A stretch of DNA of 31,558 nucleotides from DASQUK01 sp046723645 (GTDB lineage Bacteria; Actinomycetota; Acidimicrobiia; Acidimicrobiales; VFJN01). The notes beneath the pieces were generated by a model. It worked only from the letters and a program-made list of their open reading frames with translations, had not been told where the DNA came from and ran no database searches. The stretch is taken from assembly GCA_046723645.1 (NCBI GenBank), contig JBKOUY010000085.1:1-31558 (forward strand), read 5' to 3'. The translations under genes and the position numbers were made by a program. This document shows, one piece after another, positions 19,202 to 26,623 of this stretch. Each line of letters starts with the position of its first letter. Position 1 is the stretch's first letter.

Positions 19202-19747
19202 ATGTCCCAGTTGATGCTCGGAACGCTCCCCTGGGTCCCCGCTCGCACCCGACCCGACCTGCTCGCTGCGCCGGTGGTCGCCGCCCTCGACCGTCTACCC
19301 GGCGACCCCGACACGGTGCTCGTCGCACCGATCGACCCCGAGCTGGCCGACACGGCGGCCTTCTGCGACGCCTACGGCGTAGCGCTGGACGTGTCGGCCA
19401 ACTGCGTGGTGGTTGCCGGACGGCGGTCGGGCGAGACCCGGCTCGCCGGCGTCGTCGTGCTGGCGACCACGCGCGCCGACGTCAACAACCTCGTGCGCCG
19501 GCGCATCGATGCCCGCAAGGCGTCGTTCGCACCGATGGACCTGACGGTCGCCGAGACCGGCATGGAGTACGGCGGCATCACGCCGATCGGCCTGCCCCCC
19601 GACTGGCCGCTGCTGGTCGACCGGGCGGTCGTCACCACGCCCGAGGTGATCGTGGGCAGCGGCGTGCGCCGCTCCAAGCTCGCCCTGCCCGGCACCTGGC
19701 TGGCCGCGCTGCCGGGCGCCGAGGTCGTCGACGGCCTGGGCCTGTAG
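19202..19747 (+). CDS. YbaK/ProX-type aminoacyl-tRNA deacylase
   Basis: A protein of 181 residues. The single domain (about 40-178) matches the YbaK/EbsC fold: VSANCVVVAGRR, the conserved lysine in DARKASFAPMD, and GGITPIGLPPDWPLLVD, the substrate-pocket glycine loop. Family members hydrolyse mischarged aminoacyl-tRNAs such as Cys-tRNA(Pro) or Ala-tRNA(Pro). Specificity is not readable here. ATG 19202 is used; ATG 19214 is a second possibility. No Shine-Dalgarno sequence is seen. It is head-to-head with the thioesterase gene and followed by a strong bidirectional hairpin. Confidence 0.87.
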   Translation: MSQLMLGTLPWVPARTRPDLLAAPVVAALDRLPGDPDTVLVAPIDPELADTAAFCDAYGVALDVSANCVVVAGRRSGETRLAGVVVLATTRADVNNLVRRRIDARKASFAPMDLTVAETGMEYGGITPIGLPPDWPLLVDRAVVTTPEVIVGSGVRRSKLALPGTWLAALPGAEVVDGLGL

Positions 19748-19768
19748 CCGGGGCTCCACCTCCGGAAA

Positions 19769-19810
19769 TTGCGGCGATTGGGGCCGCCATGGGGGCCCCA
19801 ACCGCCGCAA
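19769..19810. terminator. Bidirectional terminator hairpin
   Basis: A 17-bp stem with a single A/C mismatch (arms 19769-19785 and 19794-19810) closes on an 8-base loop. It fills the 70-bp gap between the convergent YbaK and GNAT genes. Short A/T patches flank both sides (GAAA before, GTTC after), so it could act in both directions. Confidence 0.65.
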
Positions 19811-19817
19811 GTTCGGG

Positions 19818-20312
19818 TCAGTCGAGCCGCAGACGGAAGCCGCGGAGCCAGAAACCGGGGACCGGCTCCCAGTCGAGCGACACGTCGCGTGCGAAGCCCA
19901 GCCGCTCGTACAGGCGGTGGGCCGCGGTCATCCGGTCGGTCGAGTGGAGCACGATCTGGCCCTTGCCGGCGGCGCGGGCCAGGTCGACACAGGCCCTGCT
20001 GAGCGCCTCGCCGATCCCCCGCCCCTGCGCGTCCGGCGCCACGGCCAGCATGCGGATGCCCGCGCCGTCGGGCTCGCTGAACTCCGCCCACGCCGAGCCG
20101 GGCCCGCGCACGTAGGTGACGCCGCCGAGCACCTTGCCGGCATCGTCGACCGCAACGAGCACGTCGGCGTCCGCGACGCGGCCGGCCACGTCGCGCAGCT
20201 CGCCGGCGTAGCCGTCCTCCTCGACGACCGCAGGGTCGATGGCGGCGTATGCGGCCACGGTCAGCGCGCCGAGCACCTGGTGCTCCTGCGGTCGCACGGG
20301 CCGGATGTCCAT
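19818..20312 (-). CDS. GNAT-family N-acetyltransferase
   Basis: A protein of 164 residues, a single GNAT domain of usual length. Motif A is IRMLAVAPDAQGRGIGEAL, with the Q-x-x-G-x-G acetyl-CoA pyrophosphate loop; motif B ends in AAHRLYERLGFARD. Acceptor substrate unknown. The ATG 20312 is directly preceded by TACCGT with 7-base spacing, indicating a leaderless transcript under an 8-bp dyad. Confidence 0.9.
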   Translation of the reverse strand: MDIRPVRPQEHQVLGALTVAAYAAIDPAVVEEDGYAGELRDVAGRVADADVLVAVDDAGKVLGGVTYVRGPGSAWAEFSEPDGAGIRMLAVAPDAQGRGIGEALSRACVDLARAAGKGQIVLHSTDRMTAAHRLYERLGFARDVSLDWEPVPGFWLRGFRLRLD

Positions 20313-20317
20313 CCCGC

Positions 20318-20338
20318 CGACGGTAGTGAGTACCGTCG
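20318..20338 (-). promoter_or_regulatory. Putative -10 (TACCGT) within an operator-like dyad
   Basis: On the minus strand TACCGT (20325-20320) ends 7 bases before ATG 20312. It forms one arm of a perfect 8-bp inverted repeat CGACGGTA-gtgag-TACCGTCG (20318-20338). A symmetric site overlapping the -10 is typical of a repressor operator. Confidence 0.4.
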
Positions 20339-20483
20339 CCGCGTAAAGGACTCGAGTGGATAGGAACGTCGTCTTGGCGCACCGTGGTCAGCGCTGCCGG
20401 AGGCCGAGCTGTGTGGCCTGGGCTCACGTTGCAAATCACGCACGGTTCTGTGCCCACCTGCGGCCCGATCCGCTCGGCCTGTA
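20339..20483. other. Spacer before acyl-CoA dehydrogenase
   Basis: No gene seen. It holds a weak AGGCC/GGCCT hairpin (20401-20419) and a TTGCAA sequence near 20430 that could be a -35, but no TAnnnT at a sensible distance and no Shine-Dalgarno sequence before ATG 20484. Confidence 0.3.
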
Positions 20484-21656
20484 ATGGACTTCGCCCTGTC
20501 CCCCGAGCTCCGGGCGCTGCGCGAGGAAGCCCTGAAGGTCGGGCGTGAGGCGTCCGAGCGGGCGGACGTGCCCGACGACAGCTGGATCATCGGACACGAC
20601 CGCGCCTTTGCGCAGGAGCTCGGCGCCCGGGGCTGGCTGGGGATGACGTGGCCGGTCGAGCACGGGGGCGGCGGCCGCAGCGCGCTCGAGCGCTTCGTGG
20701 TGTTCGAGGCACTGATCAGCACGGGGGCGCCGGTCGCCGCGGCCTGGTTCGCCGATCGGCAGATGGGCCCGAGCCTGCTGCAGTTCGGCACCGATGAGCA
20801 GCGCGCCCGCTGGCTCCCGGGCATCATCGCGGGCACGTCCATGTGGTGTATCGGCATGAGCGAGCCCGACGCCGGCTCCAACGTGGCCGGCATCCGCACC
20901 CGCGCCGAGCGCGACGGCGACGAGTGGGTGGTCAACGGCCAGAAGATCTGGACCTCCGGCGCCGCCGACGCCGACTGGTGCTACCTCATCGCGCGCACGG
21001 ACCCCGACGCCAAGCCCCACGAGGGCCTGTCCGAGCTCGTCGTGGACATGCGGTCGCCCGGGGTGTCGGTCCGCCCGATCGTGGACATGACCGGCAACCG
21101 GCACTTCTGCGAGGTCTACTTCGAGGGCGTGCGCGTGCCCCACGCCCACCTCGTGGGCGAGCGGAACGGCTCCTTCCGGCAGGTCATGCGGCAGATGGAG
21201 CATGAGCGTGGAGGCATCGACCGCCTCGTCTCCAACCGTCGCCTGTACGAGGACGTGCGGCCGTGGGCCGACGCCGCCGATCCGCTGGTGCGCCAGGAGA
21301 TGGCCGCCATCGAGTCCGGCTACCGGATCGGCCGCATCCTGGTCCTGCGCGAGACGCTCGGCCAGACGCCCCGCCAGTTCTCGGCGGCCACCAAGACCTT
21401 CTGCACCGAGCTCGAGCAGCGCATCGCCGCCTTCTGCGGCCGGGTGCTCGGCCCCTGGGCCCTGCTCGGGGAGGCCGGCCCGAGTGGCCGTGGGAGCGGG
21501 GGGAACGTCCACGGCGACGGGGTGCAGGCCCTCGCCCGCCGCGTGAGCCGCAACCTGTGCTACGCACCCGCCTACACGATCATGGGCGGCACGAGCCAGA
21601 TCCTGCGCAACATCCTGGGCGAGCGCACGCTGGGCCTCCCCCGCGAGCCCCGCTGA
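20484..21656 (+). CDS. Acyl-CoA dehydrogenase
   Basis: A protein of 390 residues, the typical length of FadE-type flavoenzymes that introduce the alpha-beta double bond into acyl-CoA. The N-terminal helical domain includes GARGWLGMTWPVEHGG; the central beta domain has the FAD/substrate signature WCIGMSEPDAGSN and QKIWTSGA; the C-terminal domain ends in IMGGTSQILRNILGER. The usual C-terminal catalytic glutamate position (as in YEGTSQI) is glycine, so the base is probably Glu241 in MEHERGGID, the alternative location used by isovaleryl- and long-chain-type enzymes. Chain specificity cannot be read. It converges on the Pat-like gene. Confidence 0.93.
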   Translation: MDFALSPELRALREEALKVGREASERADVPDDSWIIGHDRAFAQELGARGWLGMTWPVEHGGGGRSALERFVVFEALISTGAPVAAAWFADRQMGPSLLQFGTDEQRARWLPGIIAGTSMWCIGMSEPDAGSNVAGIRTRAERDGDEWVVNGQKIWTSGAADADWCYLIARTDPDAKPHEGLSELVVDMRSPGVSVRPIVDMTGNRHFCEVYFEGVRVPHAHLVGERNGSFRQVMRQMEHERGGIDRLVSNRRLYEDVRPWADAADPLVRQEMAAIESGYRIGRILVLRETLGQTPRQFSAATKTFCTELEQRIAAFCGRVLGPWALLGEAGPSGRGSGGNVHGDGVQALARRVSRNLCYAPAYTIMGGTSQILRNILGERTLGLPREPR

Positions 21657-21662
21657 GCCCAC

Positions 21663-21678
21663 GACCCGGGCTCGGGTC
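21663..21678. terminator. Short hairpin between convergent genes
   Basis: GACCCG-ggct-CGGGTC is a perfect 6-bp stem in the 22-bp gap between the acyl-CoA dehydrogenase and Pat-like stops. Confidence 0.4.
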
Positions 21679-24432
21679 TCAGAGCCGCCTCACGGGCGGC
21701 AGCGGATCGCGCTCGATCGGCGCCACGCATAGCCGCACGTCCGCCACCGCCGGCCCGGAGGGCGCCACGATCACCGGGTTGAGCTCCAAGCCGACCACCT
21801 CGGGCGCCGCCTCGACCAGGACCCCCACCCGCAGGAGCACGTCCTCGACGCTTCGACGCGCGCCCTCGTCGAGCAGCCGGCCGAGCGACGACGACGCGAT
21901 GAACCGGCGGGCGTCGAGGTCCGTCAGCGGGAGGACGTGCACGTCTGCAGCCGCCAGGTCGGTGGCGACCCCACCGGCCCCGAGGCTCACGACCGGCCCC
22001 ACCAGCTCGCTCTCGGCCACGGTCACGGCGACGTCGATGCCGGGGTCGACCATGGGCTGGACCAGGACGGGCCACAGCGCGTCGCCGAGCGCCCGGCCCA
22101 TCCGGTCCAGCGTCGCCCCGAGCTCGTCGTGGTCGTGGACATCGAGGGCGACGCCACCGGCCTCGGTCTTGGCGGACCGGCTCCGCGCCGCCGACTTGAC
22201 GGCCACCGGGTAGCCCAGCTCGCCAGCCGCGGCCAGCGCGTGCCCCCGGTCGCGTGCCAGCCGCGACGGCACGATCGGCAGGCCGGCGGCCGTGAGCGCG
22301 TCGACCGCCACGTCGGTCGGCAACCAGCGGGCGCCGTCCTCCGCTCGGTCCGCTGACGGGTCCCCGGCGCCATCGTCGGCCCCGCCGTGCGCCAGGGCCG
22401 CCGCCACCCGCCCGCGTCCCGCGCCCGGATCGGCCCCCGGGGGCACGACGGCCTGGCCCTCGGCGGCCCGCCGCCAGCGGGCGTAGCGGGTCACCAGCCC
22501 CAACGCGTAGGCGGCGGCATCCGGGAAGTCGAACACCGGCACGTCGGGTGCCGACCGCGGCGAGATCGACCTCGGATGTGGACCGAACAGGCACGCCAGC
22601 AGCGTCTTGTCGGGGCACGCCGCCCGCGCCGAGGCAACCGCGCGCACCAGGTCGGACGTCGGCTGGCGGGGTGCCGGCGCGCACACGACGAGCACGCTGT
22701 CCACCCCTGCGTCGGCGAGCAGCGCCCGCAGCGCCCGCTCCAGGTCGTCGGCTCCGGCCTCGAAGCCCAGGTCGACGGTGCTGGCCCGGACCCGCGTCGC
22801 CGCCCGGGACCCGGGGTGGCCGGTGCCCAGCTGGTGGCGGACGGCAGCCCCCAGCTCTGCCAGCACCAGCCCGGCGTCGACGCAGGCGTCGGCCGCCAGG
22901 GCCAGGGACCCACCGCCGTTGCCCACGAGCGCCACCCGGTCGCCCTCGGGCAGCGGCTGGCACGCCAGCACCCGGGCGACGTCCAGCAACTGCGACAGCG
23001 TGTCCACCCGCACCACGCCGGTCTGCTCGAGCAGCGCCTCGACCGCAGCCGGCTGGGGGTCGCCCCCATCGGTCGGATAGGCACGCGCTGCGCCCCGGCT
23101 CTTGACCGCCACGATCGGCTTGGTGCGGCCCAGCTCGCGGGCGATGCGGCTGAACTTGCGGGCGTTGCCGAACGACTCGAGGTACAGCAGCACGAGCTCC
23201 GTACGCGGGTCGTCGGCCCAGTACTGCAGCATGTCGTTGGCCGACACGTCGGCCCGGTTCCCGATGGCGGCGAACGACGAGACGCCCAGCCCGGCGTCGC
23301 CGATCCGATCGAGGACGAACCCGCCGACGGTGCCCGACTCCGTCAGCAGCGCGACGGGGCCAGGCCTGGTGTCGGGCGTGGCGAACGTGGCGTGGAGCCG
23401 CACCGCCGGATCCGTGTTGATGACCCCCAGGCAGTTGGGGCCGAGGAGCCGGGTGCCGAACCGCCGTGCCGCGCGCAGTGCGGCCGCCGACAGTGCCGCG
23501 CCCGCCGGTCCCACCTCGGCGAACCCCGCGGAGATCACGATCACGGCCGGGACACCCTTGCGGCCACATTCCTCCACCACCACGGGCACCTGGCCTGCAG
23601 GCACGACCACGACCGCGAGGTCCATGGGTCCGTCGACGTCGCCGACGTTGGGGACGGCCCTGACCCCGGCGACCTGGTCGGCGGCCGGGTTGACCGCGTA
23701 CACCGGCCCGGCGAACCCATGCGCCACCACGTTGCGCAGCACGGCGTGCCCGACCCCGCCCGGGTCGCGCCCGGCGCCGATGACCGCCACCGATCGGGGT
23801 GCCAGCAGCCGTCGCACCGCCTCGGCCTCCGCCCGCTGGGCCCGGCCCAGGATGGCCGCCTCGGCCTCGGGCGTGGGGCGCAGGTCCAGCCGGACCTCGA
23901 TCACCCCGTCCGCGAAGCGGCTGGCGGCCGTGAAGCCGGCGTTGCGGAACACCGCGACCATGCGACCGTTCGAGGGCAGCACCGTGGCCGTGAAGGCGGT
24001 GATGCCCGTGCGGCGGGCGGCCTCGGCGAGGTACTCGAGGAGGACGGTGGCGAGGCCCCGCCGCTGGTGGCGGTCGTCCACGAAGAACGCCAACTCGGCC
24101 TCCGACCGGGTCGGCAGGCGGTCGTACCGGGCAACGCCAACCAGCGCGTCGTCGAGCAGCGCGACGAACGCCATGCGGTCGACGTAGTCGATGTGGGTCA
24201 GCCGCTCGACCTCCGGCTCGGGCAGGTGGGGGCGGGGCGTGAAGTAACGGAAGTAGATGCTCTCGGGTGACTGGCGCCCGTGGAAGTCGACGATCCGGGC
24301 GCCGTCGTCCGGCCGGATTGGCCGGATGTGCGCAGTGCCGCCGTCCGCGAGCACCACGTCGGCCTCCCATGCGGCCGGGTAGCCGGGCGGAGCCGGACCG
24401 CTGGCGGCGGCGATGGTCGTCGGCTCGTCCAC
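21679..24432 (-). CDS. Pat-like protein acyltransferase: GNAT plus NDP-forming acyl-CoA synthetase module
   Basis: About 917 residues. A GNAT domain (about 25-185) with AELAFFVDDRHQRRGLATVL leads, followed by a CoA-binding domain (SVAVIGAGRDPGGVGHAVL, about 205-300), succinyl-CoA-ligase-like domains (GPNCLGVINT, LLTESGTVGGF) and an ATP-grasp domain (YPVAVKSAARSRSAKTEAGG onward). This is the composition of Pat-type lysine acetyltransferases, in the GNAT-first order described for actinobacteria. The stretch that normally carries the phosphohistidine motif SHTGA reads YPTDGGDPQPAAV without histidine, so the ligase half is probably inactive and regulatory, as in Salmonella Pat. Start GTG 24432 is chosen from the TAGCCT-N7 spacing; GTG 24456 would include the promoter. 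Confidence 0.88.
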   Translation of the reverse strand: MDEPTTIAAASGPAPPGYPAAWEADVVLADGGTAHIRPIRPDDGARIVDFHGRQSPESIYFRYFTPRPHLPEPEVERLTHIDYVDRMAFVALLDDALVGVARYDRLPTRSEAELAFFVDDRHQRRGLATVLLEYLAEAARRTGITAFTATVLPSNGRMVAVFRNAGFTAASRFADGVIEVRLDLRPTPEAEAAILGRAQRAEAEAVRRLLAPRSVAVIGAGRDPGGVGHAVLRNVVAHGFAGPVYAVNPAADQVAGVRAVPNVGDVDGPMDLAVVVVPAGQVPVVVEECGRKGVPAVIVISAGFAEVGPAGAALSAAALRAARRFGTRLLGPNCLGVINTDPAVRLHATFATPDTRPGPVALLTESGTVGGFVLDRIGDAGLGVSSFAAIGNRADVSANDMLQYWADDPRTELVLLYLESFGNARKFSRIARELGRTKPIVAVKSRGAARAYPTDGGDPQPAAVEALLEQTGVVRVDTLSQLLDVARVLACQPLPEGDRVALVGNGGGSLALAADACVDAGLVLAELGAAVRHQLGTGHPGSRAATRVRASTVDLGFEAGADDLERALRALLADAGVDSVLVVCAPAPRQPTSDLVRAVASARAACPDKTLLACLFGPHPRSISPRSAPDVPVFDFPDAAAYALGLVTRYARWRRAAEGQAVVPPGADPGAGRGRVAAALAHGGADDGAGDPSADRAEDGARWLPTDVAVDALTAAGLPIVPSRLARDRGHALAAAGELGYPVAVKSAARSRSAKTEAGGVALDVHDHDELGATLDRMGRALGDALWPVLVQPMVDPGIDVAVTVAESELVGPVVSLGAGGVATDLAAADVHVLPLTDLDARRFIASSSLGRLLDEGARRSVEDVLLRVGVLVEAAPEVVGLELNPVIVAPSGPAVADVRLCVAPIERDPLPPVRRL

Positions 24433-24439
24433 TGCGGTG

Positions 24440-24445
24440 AGGCTA
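24440..24445 (-). promoter_or_regulatory. Putative -10 (TAGCCT) for leaderless Pat-like gene
   Basis: On the minus strand TAGCCT is followed by exactly 7 bases and GTG 24432, with no Shine-Dalgarno sequence. Confidence 0.4.
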
Positions 24446-24496
24446 CGGGGAGGCACGTCCGACCGGGGTGCTGGTCAGTTGTCACGTCCGCCGCGG

Positions 24497-24540
24497 TAGC
24501 GTCGGCCCTTGCGTCGATGGCGGGCGGAATCGACGGGAGG
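24497..24540 (+). promoter_or_regulatory. Putative -10 (TAGCGT) and ribosome site for the metallopeptidase
   Basis: TAGCGT at 24497-24502 would begin a leader of about 35-40 bases. GGGAGG at 24535-24540 lies 7 bases before GTG 24548 and decides that start against the longer in-frame TTG 24509. Confidence 0.45.
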
Positions 24541-24547
24541 CCCACTC

Positions 24548-26092
24548 GTGCAGCCTTGGGATTGGATCTGGTCACGATCCCGCGGCCTCGCGGCGACGAC
24601 GGTGGCGCTGCTGGTCGTCGCCACCGGGGCGTGTGCGCAGGAGGCCGACGAGAACCCGCTGGCCGACGATCCCACCGGGGATTCGGGGCGATCCGGCGAT
24701 GCCGGCGGGTCCGACGATGCCGACGCCGGCGGTTCCCGCCCGGCCCCGGCCGACGACCTCGACGCGCTGGTCAACGGCGCCATCTCCGACGTCGAGGCCT
24801 ACTGGACCGAGACCTATCCCCGGGTCTACGACCGCCCCTTCGAACCACTCGCGGGTGGGTACCACCCCTACGGTCCCGACACCGAGCTGCCCCGCTGCGG
24901 GCCCACGCCGATCAGCTACGCGGACATCCGGGGCAACGCCTTCTACTGCCCCTCCGACGACCTGATCGCGTGGGACCAGGTGAATCTGATCCCTCAGATC
25001 AACGTGACCTACGGTGCCTTCACCGTGGGCATCGTGTTCGCCCACGAGTTCGCGCACGCCATCCAGGACCGGGCCGGCGTCCGGGGTCGCACGATCGACC
25101 TCGAGCTCCAGGCCGACTGCTACGCAGGCGCGTGGACCGCGCATGTGGCCGACGGCGGCAGCGACACGTTCGAGGTCACCGACCGCGAGCTCGACTCCAG
25201 CGTCGCCGGCATGGTGGCGATACGCGACCAACCCGGCACCAGCGAGGACAACCCTGGGGCGCACGGCAGTGGCTTCGACAGAATCGGCGCCTTCCAGGAG
25301 GGATTCGAGAGCGGCCCGGAGCACTGCGCCGCCTACGAGGGCACGCCGCGCCGGACGTTCGACATCCCGTTCAGCCCTGCGGAGCTGGAGTCCCCCGACC
25401 CCGGCAACCTCGCGCCGGAAGACGTGCCGACGGCGCCGTGCCCGCAGGACCTCGACGACGTGGTGCTGTCGGGTCAGTTCGACCCCGAGTCGGTGGACGT
25501 CAGGGGCTGCGGTCTGGCGTCGCTGCTCGAGGCCGATCTCAACGTCTTCTATGCCGCCCTCTTCGACCGGCTCGGCGCGGACTGGGAACCGATCGACGAC
25601 CTCGTGCTGGCCGACCCGGCCGCCGATGAGGTCATCTGTGGCGGCGACACGCTGGCCGGTGACGAGCTGCAGTTCAGCGCCGTCTTCTGCGAGGACGAGA
25701 ACGTGGTCGTGGTCGACGGCAGCCGCCTGGTCACCGAGCTCTACCGGATCGGCGACTTCGCGTTCGGGGCCGAGGTCGCCCGCCTGTGGGCGATCGCCGC
25801 CCAGGCCCGGCTCGGCCTCGACGTCGAGGACAAGGTGCAGAGCCTGCAGGCCGACTGCATGACCGGCCTGTACGCCCGGTCGATCGCTCCCGAGGTACCC
25901 GCCGGCGAGCCCGACTCGGTCCTCGTCACGATCTCACCTGGCGACCTCGACGAGGGGATCCAGGGGTTCATCGCCTACGGCGACGCCCTCGTCGACGACA
26001 CGGGTACTGCGTTCGAACGCACCGACGCACTCCGCACCGGCGTGGTCGAGGGGCTCCAGGGCTGCGAGCGTGACTACGGCGACTTGAACTGA
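24548..26092 (+). CDS. Exported neutral zinc metallopeptidase with degenerate second domain
   Basis: A protein of 514 residues. An N-terminal signal (LAATTVALLVVATGAC) ends at Cys29; the lipobox is atypical (Thr at -3), so lipoprotein or simple secretion are both possible. An acidic Gly/Asp linker follows. Residues about 80-265 match the YpfJ-like zinc metallopeptidase family: HEFAH (His166, Glu167, His170) and ELQADC (Glu186, Asp190). Residues about 300-514 repeat the same order in degenerate form: VFCEDENVVVVD mirrors FYCPSDDLIAWD, LQADCMTGLYA (434-444) mirrors LQADCYAGAWT (187-197), and HEFAH has become LWAIA. The second copy therefore lacks the zinc site. The 3' end overlaps the convergent small membrane protein gene by 19 bases. 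Confidence 0.88.
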   Translation: MQPWDWIWSRSRGLAATTVALLVVATGACAQEADENPLADDPTGDSGRSGDAGGSDDADAGGSRPAPADDLDALVNGAISDVEAYWTETYPRVYDRPFEPLAGGYHPYGPDTELPRCGPTPISYADIRGNAFYCPSDDLIAWDQVNLIPQINVTYGAFTVGIVFAHEFAHAIQDRAGVRGRTIDLELQADCYAGAWTAHVADGGSDTFEVTDRELDSSVAGMVAIRDQPGTSEDNPGAHGSGFDRIGAFQEGFESGPEHCAAYEGTPRRTFDIPFSPAELESPDPGNLAPEDVPTAPCPQDLDDVVLSGQFDPESVDVRGCGLASLLEADLNVFYAALFDRLGADWEPIDDLVLADPAADEVICGGDTLAGDELQFSAVFCEDENVVVVDGSRLVTELYRIGDFAFGAEVARLWAIAAQARLGLDVEDKVQSLQADCMTGLYARSIAPEVPAGEPDSVLVTISPGDLDEGIQGFIAYGDALVDDTGTAFERTDALRTGVVEGLQGCERDYGDLN

Positions 26093-26454
26093 GCGGGCGC
26101 GTCGGGCCCCGTCGCGCTGCGCGCCCGAGCACGCCGTGACTCCCGCACGGCCAGGACTGCGATCCCCCCGACGCCGATCACGATGAGCGCGAACACGAGG
26201 CCTTGGAGCGCACCGCCACGATCGCCGGTATCGGTGGGGGGTCGACCCGAATTGGGCCGGGGGATGATGTCCTGCTCCGGCAGCGGTGCATCGTCGGTGG
26301 ACGGGTCCCCGTCGGGGTCGTCCTGAGGCTGCTGGCCGACCCCATGCACGGAGCCGACGCCGGCCACGACCGCCCCCGCCGAGGCGGGCAAGGCCAGGAC
26401 CACCACGGCGGACACCATCAGGGCCGCGACGCAGGCGAGGGCGCGCCGGTGCAC
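26074..26454 (-). CDS. Small exported membrane-anchored protein, unknown function
   Basis: A protein of 126 residues from GTG 26454. It has a clear signal peptide (HRRALACVAALMVSAVVVLA, cleavage likely after PASAGA), an extracytoplasmic linker rich in Asp, Pro and Gly, a C-terminal membrane helix (about 86-105, LQGLVFALIVIGVGGIAVLA) and a basic cytoplasmic tail RESRRARARS. I do not recognise a family. A TTG 13 codons upstream is an alternative start; neither has a ribosome site. The gene overlaps the metallopeptidase gene tail-to-tail by 19 bases; both products act outside the membrane, but a link is speculation. Confidence 0.65.
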   Translation of the reverse strand: MHRRALACVAALMVSAVVVLALPASAGAVVAGVGSVHGVGQQPQDDPDGDPSTDDAPLPEQDIIPRPNSGRPPTDTGDRGGALQGLVFALIVIGVGGIAVLAVRESRRARARSATGPDAPAQFKSP

Positions 26455-26623
26455 GGGCCCATGGTCCGGCCGTGGGCCGTAACGGGTCAAACTGGGCGTG
26501 CAGTCTGGTTGCGGTTGCTTTCTCGGCGGCTGTGCCGCCGAGAGGTCAAACGCCGCGTTGTTTCCGCTCTTGGCGCCTTCGGCGCCGGGCCGCTGGGCCA
26601 CGGCTGCGCCGATCGGCGCAGCC
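26455..26623. repeat. Spacer with three GC hairpins and a direct repeat
   Basis: Three perfect inverted repeats lie within 103 bases: TCTCGGCGGC-tgt-GCCGCCGAGA (26521-26543), GGCGCC-ttc-GGCGCC (26572-26586) and a 22-bp uninterrupted palindrome (26602-26623) touching the aldehyde dehydrogenase stop. GGTCAAAC occurs at 26485-26492 and 26544-26551. The last hairpin is probably the dehydrogenase terminator; the others may be extra terminators or dispersed palindromic repeats. No reading frame here looks coding. Confidence 0.5.

Noticed and set aside
22387..24270. Plus-strand open frame of 627 codons
   Set aside because: Antisense to the Pat-like gene; Arg/Gly/His-rich with no domains, whereas the minus-strand product has clear motifs.
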